This document shows positions 1 to 11,163 of a stretch of DNA of 64,000 bases, one piece after another. The stretch is taken from NCBI GenBank assembly GCA_037042915.1, contig CM073201.1:744001-808000 (forward strand), given 5' to 3'. The DNA is from Auricularia sp. M13. Taxonomy: Eukaryota; Basidiomycota; Agaricomycetes; Auriculariales; Auriculariaceae. The position numbers and the translations under genes are program-made. The notes below the pieces were generated by a model. It searched no databases and was not told the origin of the DNA. It saw nothing but the letters and a program-made list of their open reading frames with translations. Numbering within the stretch: position 1 is the stretch's first letter; every line of letters begins with the position of its first letter.

Positions 1-416
1 ACAGCCCTGAAAACTATCTCCAAAATCTTGTATGATGTCCTGGCATATGCACCCTAAGTTGCTAAGAATATAATTAACAAATGCACTCTGGGTGAAGGTA
101 CTTCTGGACAGAAACTGAGGATCGGATTTGCGAATGCAATTCCTCCACCAATTCCGCATCCCCTGCAGTTAAACTCTAGGATTGGATGTTATGGACACAT
201 TCCAATAGATCAACATGCGTGGAGCAATGTCTGTCCTCAAAGTCTGAGGTCTATTGGCCTTGGAAGGCCGGCCGGCGAAAATGTGCACTGCACCATCATT
301 TCAAAATATACAGACCTGCACAATATCTCGAAAATCTTTTATGTTGTCCTTCAACCCGCAGCGAGATTTGCTAAGGATATAATTAACAAACCCTCTCTGG
401 GCGAACTGATCATTGT
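1..416. repeat. Degenerate direct repeat, two copies
   Basis: Bases 1-107 and 310-416 are diverged copies of one sequence. Both begin ACAG.CCTG, share AAAATCTT, and end in ATATAATTAACAAA followed by CTCTGGG. The spacing is about 309 bp. No open frame of substance is shared. The copies look like old tandem or dispersed repeat DNA rather than a gene. Confidence 0.6.
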
Positions 417-440
417 TGAGCAAAAAGTGGCCATTTGCAC

Positions 441-1204
441 CGAGCACCGACCAATGCATGTACTCACAATTCACAGCCTGGACCATCTTCAGAGATGTCA
501 ACCAGCACACTTTTACCGTTTGAGCTTGACGATTGGAGCAATGGTTGACCTGTTCTGATTCCTCACTTCATGCATGAATAGCTCTCTATTAGGACCATCT
601 TGGAGGCTGATAATTCGCTGGGACAATGTGAATATATATGGGTTCATACAGTCGAAGTTTCAAAGAGATTCATTTCAGTGATATCTGGCCATCATCCGCC
701 ACTGAACACTTCGCCGGCGGCCACATATTTGTTCGCCGGCAGAGGTATGTGCGTTCGTCAGCAGCCAAGCCTTTCTTCGCCAGCAGCTGAGTGTTCCTTT
801 GCCAGGCACTGAAAACTATGCTGATAGACACTTTGAGGGCTTTTCTGTTGCATTGGACAGCTGGAAAAAGTGGTGTAGCTGCCAAATACTCTTTCGCCGG
901 CCTACTTCGCCGGCGGCCAAGCATTCCTTTGCTGGTGGCCAAGTATTGCCTTAAGTGCCATTTCCTGCTTCATCATTGATTGATTCGTTAAGGGCGAGTT
1001 TGCATGGCATCTGACAATGGCTTGAAAAGATCAGCAGCCATTTCTGAGCTGCTGCTGGCAAAGCCAATTGAATGCCAATGACCATTCCACCAACAAAAAT
1101 AAATTAAACACTGATATGCACAGCTAATGCTGAAGGATTGAGGCCATTGCCCATTGATGACCAGCTGCTGGCTAAACTGATTAAGTGCCGGTGAGCATCC
1201 TGCC
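441..1204. other. Gene-free stretch with CGCCGGC-type motifs
   Basis: No supported gene is seen. Between about 700 and 960 the motif TTCGCCGGC(G)GCCA and mutated forms (TTCGCCAGCAG, TTTGCTGGTGGCCA) recur several times, as if an old minisatellite had decayed. The same CGCCGGC core appears in the clean 127-bp tandem repeat that follows, so the two probably share an origin. Confidence 0.4.
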
Positions 1205-1612
1205 GACGAACAGAAATTAAGCGCCGGTGTGCACGCTCGCCACTGAAGGAGAAGAATGTTCGCCGACCAGTATCGGCCATTTCCGACCAGCTGCCGGCGA
1301 AGCCGAGGAAGCGCCGGTCCCCAGGCCAGCCGACGAACAGAAATTAAGCGCCGGTGTGCACGCTCGCCACCGAACGAGGAAAATGTTCGCCGACCAGTAT
1401 CGGCCATTTCCGACCAGCCGCCGGCGAAGCCGAGGAAGCGCCGGTCCCCAGGCCAGCCGACGAACAGAAATTAAGCGCCGGTGTGCACGCTCGCCACCGA
1501 ACGAGGAAAATGTTCGCCGACCAGTATCGGCCATTTCCGACCAGCCGCCGGCGAAGCCGAGGAAGCGCCAGTTCCCAGGCTGGCCGGCGAACAATAAATT
1601 AAGCGCCGGTGG
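1205..1612. repeat. 127-bp tandem repeat, about 3.2 copies
   Basis: The segment GACGAACAGAAATTAAGCGCC starts at 1205, 1332 and 1459, and in altered form at 1586, an exact period of 127 bp. The second and third units are nearly identical, and the first and last are more diverged. The unit is GC-rich, and open frames through it on both strands are products of the repeat. Positions 1613-2165 hold nothing I can identify. Confidence 0.85.
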
Positions 1613-2201
1613 TCATGATGGCCGACGAAGCATTGGACAGCCCGACGATCAATTTTCGGATCTTTCCGACCGGTCCCGAGGCCAGTAGCGCCAGCTCCGG
1701 GAGTTGCCGGAAGCGCTGGTGGCCGCCGTCGAGCAGGGGGCGGCCGCCAGTGAGCAGGCTGTGATGGCCGATGAGCGGAGGGCGGCAGCCGACGAGCGCG
1801 CGGCGGTGGCCGCTTAAACGACGGCACCGCCGGCCAACGTCGCCAGCGGCCGACGCAGCCTGGCCGCCGGACAAATTTAAGGGGGGTTGTTCTGATACTG
1901 GGAAACCCCCCTTCGGATGTATTTTTAAGTTCCGTGGTGACTGCCTGGGGTGAGGTTTATTCAGTTGGGATCCTGAGTCCTTGCAATGTAGCAAGTCATA
2001 TTGGTGTGTTTCAACACCAATTGCTTCTTTACAGGACTGCTGGACTATGCCAGTGACTCATTTGGAAGAAGGTGTCGAGATTACACTTTTGAGCCCTGAA
2101 CAAACCTCTCACAGCAGCCAACGTCTAAACAGGCCACGAGAACGGGATCAATATCTATTCTCTGCGTGAATCCCCATTCCTTGCATCATCCCAAGCGCAC
2201 C

Positions 2202-2492
2202 ATGTCATCCATCAACATCGAGCCCTGTGACATCCTCAAAAACATGCCAATCGCTGGCCTTATCAAGGTTAAGGACGCTCTTGGTGTTGATTGTCCAGGG
2301 CACTCAAAGCGCAAGGCTACGTACACGATTCCACTGGAGGCGCATCTCAGGGAGCAGAAGGACAAGCTGAGCAAGGACCCTCTCTACCAGCATCTCTACG
2401 GCAACGGAGTGGTCAAAGCTGCCAAACCCCGCACCATCAGCACTGACAAGGCCGCTCAAGACGCTGAGGCGGCTAAATTGACTTCTAATTAG
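2202..2492 (+). CDS. Hypothetical protein, truncated at its 3' end by the hAT terminus
   Basis: A 96-codon frame begins with an ATG in a good context (CACCATGTC). The protein is hydrophilic, with a central DALGVDCPGHSKRK segment and a Lys/Ala/Thr-rich tail. I do not recognise the family. Its stop codon TAG (2490-2492) is the first three bases of the hAT inverted repeat, so the native C-terminus is missing and the frame continued further before the transposon arrived. In-frame codons also run upstream from 2166. It could be an exon of a host gene or part of another element. Confidence 0.35.
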   Translation: MSSINIEPCDILKNMPIAGLIKVKDALGVDCPGHSKRKATYTIPLEAHLREQKDKLSKDPLYQHLYGNGVVKAAKPRTISTDKAAQDAEAAKLTSN

Positions 2493-3214
2493 GGTTCAGC
2501 ACGGGTAAACCCGCGAGTACTTGCTTCAATACCTGTATTCGTACCTGCAACGGGTAAGACCCGTGCAACCCGTCTACCCCCACTGGTCGCGGGTTCCTGT
2601 ACGGGTGTGCGGGTAACCCGCGGTCCCTACGGGTCTTATACCCTTACCCGGCACCCGCATACATGTTGACAAGATAACATACGGTATAGCAAACTATATA
2701 GAGCTATTGTATCTTGGCCCAGTCTGCTTCAAGGTCCTCAACCTCTCCAGCTGCGACTTCCGTCTGGGAGGTAACAGCGCGGATGTCACTGAGCTTGATA
2801 AAGCCGGCTGTAACCCATGCCCCAACGCACAAGAGTGCGCGAGTGCTCTCCGCCGATAGTCGGTTGCGGAGATGTGACAGAAGGGTACGGCCCTTGCTGA
2901 ACACCCGTTCTACGTCGACAGACGTTGCTGTAATTCTTCAGCATGTAGCACAGATGCCGAAACCTGTAGCGCACCCGGAATGGACAAGTAATCAAGCGCC
3001 ATCCGTGAAAGCTGCGGGTACGTTGAAGAGTTTCGCTTCCACCATTTCAGGACATCCCCGTCTTGCGGCTTCTCTGTGGCTGCAGCAAGATAGGCTGTGA
3101 TCTCGTCCGATGTTGCAGTGTTCGTGGCAGAGTTGAAGGAAAGATTGTCAAAAATATTACTAGAAGTGGCCTGTAAAGTGGTCAGAACACATCGATTATC
3201 GAGAGCGAATGCAA

Positions 3215-3850
3215 AGTGAGAGGCTGCGCTCGCTGTGGTCGGGCAATGTCGGCGAGCACGCATCACCGCCGGCTCCAGCGCAGAGGCCCAGCACATCAGT
3301 AGACCAGCGTAACAAATGCACGAGCACGCATCAGCGCTGTGAAGCTGAGCTGGCGGCGGTCGGCGGATATGGGCAACGTGCGCCCACCACCATCCCAGCG
3401 GCAGCGTGGAGGTACGGGTTGATGAGCGCGGGTCGTCGGAATCGGCGTGAGCACGCGGACCATCGACGCCAAACGCGGTTTGACACCGGTGGCCAAGAAC
3501 GGCCAACGCGCGCCGCTGCTGGCTGCAGCGCCAGCGCAAAGGCCCATGCAGCCCGTAAGCGCGTCGTATTGGCGTGCGCACGCGCGAGCTGGAGTGCTCC
3601 GGGCGCTGCGGTTGGCCGATACCGGCGCGCGCGCCCGCCGCGGGCTCCAGCGTCAGCGCGACGGCGTAACCTGCCCGTACACACGCACGGGCTGCTGGCC
3701 GCATCGTTCGCGACGCGCGCGGGAGCTGGAGCGCTCCCTGCGCCGCGGTTGGCCGATATCGGCGCACGCGACCGCCGCGCGCGTCCGCCGCCCGCTCCAG
3801 CGTCGGGCGCGACGGCGTAACCAGCTGCTGCGCGCGTCGCATTCCCGTGC
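3215..3850. repeat. GC-rich minisatellite inside the hAT transposase
   Basis: This block is much richer in G+C than the flanking transposase sequence and contains repeated modules. GAGCTGGAG(T/C)GCTCC..GCGGTTGGCCGATA begins at 3586 and again at 3723 (period 137 bp), and each copy ends near GCGACGGCGTAACC. It lies between the ILYSQIRRYA and CVLTTLQATS parts of the transposase and appears to be inserted DNA. Long frames on both strands here are composition artefacts. Confidence 0.6.
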
Positions 3851-4956
3851 GTACCGACGTATTTGGGAATATAATATATCCAGACTGCTCACCTTTGGTT
3901 CATCCTGTTCTGCCGATGGGGCGCTATTGCCTGAGTTTGCCTGCCGTGTCTCGTACGAGCGTTTGTAGTCCTCACGAACTATGTTCACGGCCGTCGTTAT
4001 CCACTCTTCGGGCCAGTTCATATGGCGGAAATAGTCGAGTTTAAACTGCGGATGGAGAACTACATAGTCTTCAGAATTCGTTGCTCATAAATCGAGGCAC
4101 GCACCCATGGCAATCCGGTACACATCTGAGAAGTCCGTAGCGCTGTAATATCGATTGAGTGTCTTCTTCGCAAGCCCAAGTGAGGCACGAATCGCGGGAT
4201 TGAACTTGTGCTGTAAGGACTGATTCGAGAAGACGCTATCAATGTGGTCCATGGCCGGGATGACCATAGCGAGATTGGGCGTGCTACGAGAGAAGAATAA
4301 TGTTGCGTCTTTGAGGATCTGCATCCACGAGAGGCGTCAGACGGAGGTGGTGCTGCAAAGCAAGCAACGCACCTTGAGAACATCCCGGAGCTGGGTCACG
4401 ATGACCCATTCTGCATTTGAAAGCTCAAGTGCACGAAGGTCCGCTTCGCGGTCACTGGTAATTTTGTCTATGGCCGTACAATAGTCGATTGCAAACGCTA
4501 GCATATCGTAGGTCGAGTTCCAGCGCGTCTTGATGTCGCGCAGCATGATTCGGTCTGCGCGCTTCAGCTCCTTGACGATTGATCTCCATAACGGCAAGAG
4601 TTTCGTCGAGGAGTGGATTAGCTTGAACGAGAGCTTGCGCAGCTGCGCAGGGTAGCGAGTCAACACAAGGATGCTGTACGCGGTGTTCAAACGGCAGACC
4701 TTGACCAGCGCCAGCCGGATAGGCGTGACTGCGCCCGAGAAGTTTTCCCGCTCTTCGTCTGTCAACGTGTCCAGCTCGTCTACCCACCCCTCCGTATCGT
4801 CCGCATCTTCGGCTTCTTCTCCGTCAGCGACAAGGTCATGCCCTTCCTGCATGTCCTGCTCAAATTCGAGCTCATCCGAGAGAGAGAGAGAGAGAGAAAT
4901 TCTTGAATTTTAGACAGCGTAAGCAGGCTACAAATACAGAGCCAAGACGCTGTGGT

Positions 4957-5781
4957 TGTCACGGTGTGCTGCATACACCACCGACCAGGAGGCATAGCCG
5001 ACCAGGAAGGGTACTCAGGAGGGGAAGGTCGTACACATAACTGACCAGATCCAACCTAGGGTACACAGCTCGGCGATAGCCGGTAACTATAGCAGGTCCG
5101 GAAGCAATGGGAGCGCAGCCACAACACACTACAGAACGGACCGAGGGTCGGAATAGAAGGGGTGAAGATCGGGGCGACGACCGAGGGGAAGGACACAAAT
5201 AGGAAGGACACCGAGGTGCCGCGGCGGCGCAAAGGGACAGCGACGAAGTGAACGAAAGTGGAAACACAGAAGGGGGTCACAAAAGGAAGGTGAAGGAAAC
5301 CATACTAAACTAGAGTCCATGCCTATGGGGGTATCGGGCGGATATATGAGAAGGGCTGAGAAGAGGGAGTGCAGCGGCAGCTGCGCGGCAAAGGGCCGAG
5401 GCCGAGGAACGCGCGCCGCGGCGCGGCGAGTGGTCGAGATCCACCATGGGAGTACTCCGAGTGAAGGGTCCGATCGCCCGAGAGTGCAATGGGTACTGTG
5501 CACAGGACCAAGACCGAGGACGGTGCTAAAGGCCAATAGCGGACATGCACAGCCGACGGCCCAAACAGCGGTGGGAGCACGCCGACGGTGCTGGGATGCA
5601 TCGGCGCGGCGACGAGAGAGGGGTGACGTCCGGCGAGCGACTCCGAAGGGCATTGCGGGAGTGTATCTGCCGAGGTCAAGGGTCCGAGGTAGTGGAAATG
5701 GAGGGCGACGAGCACGGGCTGAGCGTCGATAAAACAACGCGGGAGTGGCGTGGGCGAAGAACATCGCCAGGAACCGCAACA
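4957..5781. repeat. Left LTR (825 bp)
   Basis: It is bounded by TGTCACGG and CGCAACA and preceded by target duplication GTGGT. It matches 8526-9350 along its whole length and the solo LTR at 25,685-26,518 with more differences. Long minus-strand frames running across it are not credible genes. Confidence 0.9.
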
Positions 5782-8525
5782 TAACCCCCCTTCTAGACGC
5801 GAAGTCCGTAGAGTCGGTCCGAAGGGCGTGGATCCGACCATCCACCTCGGGGAGTCGTAAGCATAGAACAAAGGGCGCACCAAAGCCTGGGAAACCTGTG
5901 GGATGGAACCGGTCCGACTCCTTGTGTCGGAAATGCCAGCGGTAACGGCGAGCGCGCTCGGGGATGACGGTAGACGGGCCATAAGAGCACGACGAACTAG
6001 CCTTCACCGCTCCGAGGAGCAGCGCGGGTGACGAAGACGTTCCGGTGGGCAAGGAAGATGCGACCGAGCCAAACACCCGATAGGAAGGACACCACTCGTG
6101 GGTACCCCCACGCAGCATCTCGATATGCAGCGGCCATCGGAGGTCGCACCGGGGCGGGACGGGCGCAGAGAAGTTCGTAGCAGCCGAACGAAGCGCGGCA
6201 GCGGTCAGGTCGTAATGGAAAGCGGGGATGGACGCTGCACGCCCAAAATGACTCCTACATTCTCCGGCTCGGGCACAAGCGGTCACAAGCACCGAGTACG
6301 CCGAAGACATCGCCGAGGTGGCGAAAGGGGACCGAAGGTGACGGAGGTGTCGGTGTGCCGGTCAAAGACCGACACAGCTGAGCGGTACACATCCCGGTGG
6401 ATAGTAGCCTCAACCCCGGCAAAGGGCACGACGACGGTAAAGAAAGGGAAGGCGTGCGGGTCATGTCGGACCGTATCAGACTGCGTGTCTGCGGCGGCCG
6501 AGTGGCATGAGGGCAACGGCAATGTCCCCTAAGCAACGGGGTGCACGCTCAGAGAGATTCCACCAGCATGGGTCCAGGGGGTCCGGGGTGGGCAACCGAG
6601 TCCGGAAGCGAGTCCGTAACCTCCTCGGGGTGGGTACCAGTGAATGGGCGTCGGTCCGAGTTCCGCGGGGCGTCATGGTTGAACCTGGGGCCGAGACGTG
6701 CAAGGAACAACTCCGGTGTACCCTGGTTGCGGCGAGGTCGGGGACGGCAAGCTCGCGCAAGGCATCCCGAGGGACATGCGACGACGCTAAGCCCTTGCCG
6801 AAAGTCCATCCGGTGGAATGAGGGATCAGAGCAGGGACGGGAGCCAGAGTCGCCGACCCAGCGGAGAACGGCACCGGTCTTGACAATAGTAACCACGGCC
6901 ACCTCAGCGTCGGCCGAGGACACAACCCTCCTGCTGGTCCGAATTGGGCGAGAGCTTGTACAAGCGGACGAAGGCGACGGCAGGGAACATCGGCTTGGGC
7001 AACGACAGAGTGTTGAGGAGACTGTATCGCCGTGCGATCTCGGTCAAAACCGCTCCGGCCGGCTCGCTGTCAGCGAGGAAAGGATGCGCAGGTCCGATGC
7101 GGTTTGAACGAGGGCTGGCGCACGCCGAACGGACAGGTATGGAGCGTGGGGTGGGCTGATTGGCGTCAACATCGGATGGCCCCTGTAAACTCCAACGATC
7201 TCTGCGGGGAGGGCAACGACGGACTCGCCGCCGGCAAGGGATTGAAGGAGGACGTCTGTGCGATCCCAACGATGGTCTGCGCGCGCCGAAAGAGCCAGGA
7301 ACCAAGGTCCTGCGGTCCAAATCCGAAGGGGTCCGAGGTCGGCCACCGATTTCGTCCATAGGATGACAGGGAGCTCGCGATCCGTTCGGCCACAAGCACG
7401 CTGTCTGTAGCGCCAAGACACGCGCATCGAACGAGCTCTGTACGACGCCGAACGAGGCGGGGGTCGAAGAGGTATCGCCGAAATGTCGTGGGAGCGGCCG
7501 CTAGACGATGTCGGCGTGCGATCTCGTCAGGGACAGGCGACACCGGCTTGCTATCAGTACAATAAATGTGCGCAACGGTGCTGCGCATCCAACGAGGCCC
7601 TGCGCATCCAGAACGGACAATCCTCCGTGGTGGAACCGTCCGAGCGATGTTGCACCGAGTCCACGGGGAGATCGCGCGCGATCTCGGCGAAGAATGCGCG
7701 GGTGAACACGGTGTAAGCGGGCGAAAGGTGCGCATGAGCCGTGCGGTTCCAAAGAGCCCCTGCGCGCGCCGAGCGGTTACGTTTTCGGCGAGGTGTGGGG
7801 GTCCGAAGGCAGGATGACCGTGTTTGGCAGAGATTCGCGTTGCGCTCGATGGGGTGAGCCCCTGTGACTTCGCGGCCAGCAGGTAAAGGGTGCGCGTCGA
7901 CAAGCCGCATCGAACGCGCCTTGGACCGAGCGGAACGGAGCAGAACTCGTAGAGGTAGGGGTGTGGATTTGTCGGCAATCCTGCAGCAGCAGGGCAGGCT
8001 TCGGGTCCAGCCTTGAAGGCATCCTCCGTATGGGCACCTGGAGTTCTTGGGTCCTGCAGAGGGTCCAGCGCGTGGATTCCGGCCAGGAGGATGGACCGAG
8101 AGAGCATGCTGGTGGGGGATTGATGGTTGCCGAGGGGGACCGGCCGAGACCGGCAAGTGTCGTGAAGGACGTCAAGGGCGAGAGACATGTCGTTGGGGAC
8201 TGGGAATAGAGAGAGTGGAATGGTCGGGGTCATGACCTCGGGGTCCGCGCTTGGTTGGGGCTCTACCCACGGAGGGCCGAGGTGCTCGGGTCGGGTTTGA
8301 GTCGGCGGACTTGAAAGAGAGCGAGGGTGTCGGCTGCGATATAACGGCCACCAAGCGACCGGTGTGCATGTAGGTGGTCGCCGCAGGCGTGGGTGGAACC
8401 TCCGGGCCGCCACCGAGTGGAAGGGGGGTGTGTCCAGACGATATACCGGAGGTGAGGGGCGGAGAAGAGGGAGAGGGGAAGAAGGGAACTGAGTACCCGG
8501 AGTGGACGGGGTAGGTTGGATCTTA
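5782..8525. other. Internal region of the LARD-like element, no recognisable coding domain
   Basis: This 2.7-kb GC-rich stretch holds a 415-codon minus-strand frame (7166-8413) and a 393-codon frame that runs from here into the left LTR (5129-6310). Neither shows a known domain. Their Arg/Pro/Ser-rich composition is what antisense frames give in such DNA. Loosely repeated modules occur: GTGCGATCTCGTCAGGGACA near 7525 resembles CGTGCGATCTCGGTCAAAAC near 7031. I regard it as non-coding carrier sequence, with low certainty. Confidence 0.5.
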
Positions 8526-9350
8526 TGTCACGGTGTGCTGCATACACCACCGACCAGGAGGCATAGCCGACCAGGAAGGGTACTCAGGAGGGGAAGGTCG
8601 TACACATAACTGACCAGATCCAACCTAGGGTACACAGCTCGGCGATAGCCGGTAACTATAGCAGGTCCGGAAGCAATGGGAGCGCAGCCACAACACACTA
8701 CAGAACGGACCGAGGGTCGGAATAGAAGGGGTGAAGATCGGGGCGACGACCGAGGGGAAGGACACAAATAGGAAGGACACCGAGGTGCCGCGGCGGCGCA
8801 AAGGGACAGCGACGAAGTGAACGAAAGTGGAAACACAGAAGGGGGTCACAAAAGGAAGGTGAAGGAAACCATACTAAACTAGAGTCCATGCCTATGGGGG
8901 TATCGGGCGGATATATGAGAAGGGCTGAGAAGAGGGAGTGCAGCGGCAGCTGCGCGGCAAAGGGCCGAGGCCGAGGAACGCGCGCCGCGGCGCGGCGAGT
9001 GGTCGAGATCCACCATGGGAGTACTCCGAGTGAAGGGTCCGATCGCCCGAGAGTGCAATGGGTACTGTGCACAGGACCAAGACCGAGGACGGTGCTAAAG
9101 GCCAATAGCGGACATGCACAGCCGACGGCCCAAACAGCGGTGGGAGCACGCCGACGGTGCTGGGATGCATCGGCGCGGCGACGAGAGAGGGGTGACGTCC
9201 GGCGAGCGACTCCGAAGGGCATTGCGGGAGTGTATCTGCCGAGGTCAAGGGTCCGAGGTAGTGGAAATGGAGGGCGACGAGCATGGGCTGAGCGTCGATA
9301 AAACAACGCGGGAGTGGCGTGGGCGAAGAACATCGCCAGGAACCGCAACA
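8526..9350. repeat. Right LTR (825 bp)
   Basis: This is the full-length match to 4957-5781, followed by the duplicated target GTGGT at 9351-9355. Beyond it, 9356-9455 is the second half of the SINE-like element. Confidence 0.9.
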
Positions 9351-11163
9351 GTGGTCTGTACAAAGTACATTCCAATGGGTCAACATGGGGCACGCAAGGG
9401 GGGTCGTAACAGTGGTGTAGAGGGATCTAGTGCAAACTGGTGTGGATTCTGGGTGCGAGCTCATCCGAGAGCTGGATAAGGGCCTTCTCGGCCGCCGACA
9501 TCGTGTCGCTGGCTTTCTTCACTGGAGGTTCGAACAACCGCAGGAGCTGTTTTGCCACAAGGTTGACGATGTGCAGGAAGCACCATGTCCTATTAGCCTC
9601 CCCAGGGTACGTCAAAACCAGCGTGGCCAATTCAGAGATCATAACGTCGTTGTTTGACGTGTTGTCGCAGGTGATGCTCAACATCTGTGCGTGCTTGAGA
9701 GCAATGAACACCATTTATATTGTTTTCACACCTTTTCAGAGATGCCAAAGTCCTCGAGGATATCCGCGAAGGCAATCGCCAGTGTTAAACCCGTATGTGA
9801 CTTTGACCAATATTATCAGCTATCGCGCTCACGTTCACGATTGGACATACTCAGGCGATTTCAACGACATCCAACAAGAATGACATCGGCACACCGTCTG
9901 CTTTGAAGTGCACACAAACGGCCATAAATGCGCGGTGATTGGGGGCTGTCCATGCATCAGTCGTGAAGTGGAGAGCGCCGTTGTGCTCCTGGATTCAGAT
10001 CAGCATGTGAGTCGTGCAATGAACATTTATTCCTGCCTTCAACATCTTGGACATGCGTTACGAGCGTTCTTGAAGACTGTTCGTACATCACGAGCCACTG
10101 TACTTGCTGACGGGATCCAGTACTCGGGGCGGCCCGTCTTCATGAGAATGTGAAAGCCTTCGTCCTCGACAATAGACAACGGGCGCTGGTTCTTCGCAAC
10201 CCATTTCACAATCTCGGCTCTGCATTCCGTCGTGAGTATCGAATGCAAATGTTAAACATTATTTATTCACCTAGTCTCAGCCTTTGTGTGCTGGCGATGC
10301 GAGTAAGTAATCTTTCCTTTCCCAGTTCTTTCAAACGCGGCGTCAATGGAGCCGGTCCGAGAGACTGGTTCGGTCACTTTGGTGCGCGCTTCCACCGCAT
10401 TCTTGGCATTGTCGGCTTCACTGACGATATCCGCACCCCAGCAGAATCTAGCGTGCTTCCGTAGGCTTGATGTTGAACTGGCGTCCTTGCCGTCAAGGTA
10501 GCGCCGGATAGACTTTTGGCATCCACGTTTGAAGCAATGGAATGCGTGATAGCGGCAGCTGTTTTCGTACCCAATGGTGGGCCATTGGCTTGAAGAAGGC
10601 ATAAATGGGAGCCGTCCATTTGGCGGATAGACGCTCTGGGAAATAAATCGGTATTGTGAGTGTTTGTCGTGCAACGTGCATACCAAGCTCGGCCTCTGAG
10701 GCCTCTTCCTGACTGTTCGAACTAGCAGAATCATCCTCCTTGTCAACATCAACGACAGATGCTCTGCGGCTGGAGCTTGGTTGGGGTGGCTGCTCGTGGA
10801 CCTCGGTGCTCAGTGGATCTGTTGAGCTGTCGCCAGCGGCAGTCTTGGATGTGTTGGTCGGCTGCAGGGACCCTGACCGGCGGCGCTTGCGCTTAGGTCC
10901 ATTGCTGGTGTTGGCTTTTGATTTCCTGCGCTGCCCTGTGGACATTTTGAGTACAAAGAGCAGTGGTCAAGGGCAACAGGGTTTAGTTCCATTGTGATCC
11001 GGATCCAGGGTAGTCTAACTGTACATACGTGCCTAGGATTACCCACGGGTTTAAAGACCCGAGGGTACGGCGGGTTGCGGATCTCCGATGAGCAACCCGT
11101 ACTCTTACCTGAGGCGGGTGCGGGTACCATACCCGCACGGGTTACCCGTACCCGTGCCCATCC

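Larger units (their letters stand above)
4957..9350. mobile_element. Non-autonomous LTR retrotransposon (LARD-like), very young
   Basis: Two 825-bp direct repeats, 4957-5781 and 8526-9350, both start TGTCACGG and end CGCAACA (TG..CA). The whole element is flanked by the 5-bp duplication GTGGT (4952-4956 and 9351-9355). The 2,744-bp internal part shows no gag, protease, RT, RNase H or integrase motif in any frame. A purine-rich tract near 8460-8490 may serve as polypurine tract, and no primer-binding site was recognised. The LTRs appear almost identical, with a C/T difference at 5714 versus 9283 among very few seen, so insertion was recent and must have used proteins from another element. Confidence 0.85.
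4867..9471 (-). mobile_element. Short SINE-like element with 16-bp target duplication (split by an LTR element)
   Basis: The 16-bp sequence CGAGCTCATCCGAGAG occurs at 4867-4882 and 9456-9471, exactly where the hAT transposase is interrupted. Between the copies, after removing the nested LTR element (4957-9350) and its duplicated GTGGT, about 174 bp remain (4883-4956 plus 9356-9455). Read on the minus strand, the insert ends in a (CT)n tail directly against the duplication, as expected for a retroposed short element with a simple-sequence tail. No clear pol III A or B box was found, so SINE status is inferred from the long duplication and the tail. Confidence 0.6.
2704..10945 (-). pseudogene. 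hAT transposase, fragmented
   Basis: Reading on the minus strand, the start is ATG at 10,943-10,945, followed by a basic KRKRRR segment. Next comes a BED-type zinc finger region at about 10,600-10,430 (CHAFHC-like, then KHARFCW), then the first half of the RNase H-like core at 9,427-9,714 (ITCDNTSNND, RTWCFLHIVNL). After the nested insertions come 4,337-4,852 (RDIKTRWNSTYDML), 4,085-4,324 (DATLFFSRSTPNLA) and the C-terminal dimerisation domain at 3,210-2,704 (DVLKWWKRNSSTYPQL, then ERVFSKGR and LRNRLS). A frameshift near 10,590 separates the N-terminus from the zinc finger. With a GC-rich insertion near 3.2-3.85 kb and the two nested elements, the gene cannot make transposase. Confidence 0.8.

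Noticed and set aside
1205-1612. CRISPR-like array
   Set aside because: Units are contiguous and 127 bp long without unique spacers, and the genome is fungal.
988-1994. Several overlapping frames of 80-150 codons on both strands
   Set aside because: They lie in the 127-bp tandem repeat and repeat its period. They carry no domain, and the frames on both strands are equally open.
3209-3968. Frames of 170-310 codons on both strands
   Set aside because: Only the C-terminal 100 residues of the minus-strand frame (3,210-2,910) are hAT transposase. The rest is GC-rich minisatellite read in any frame.
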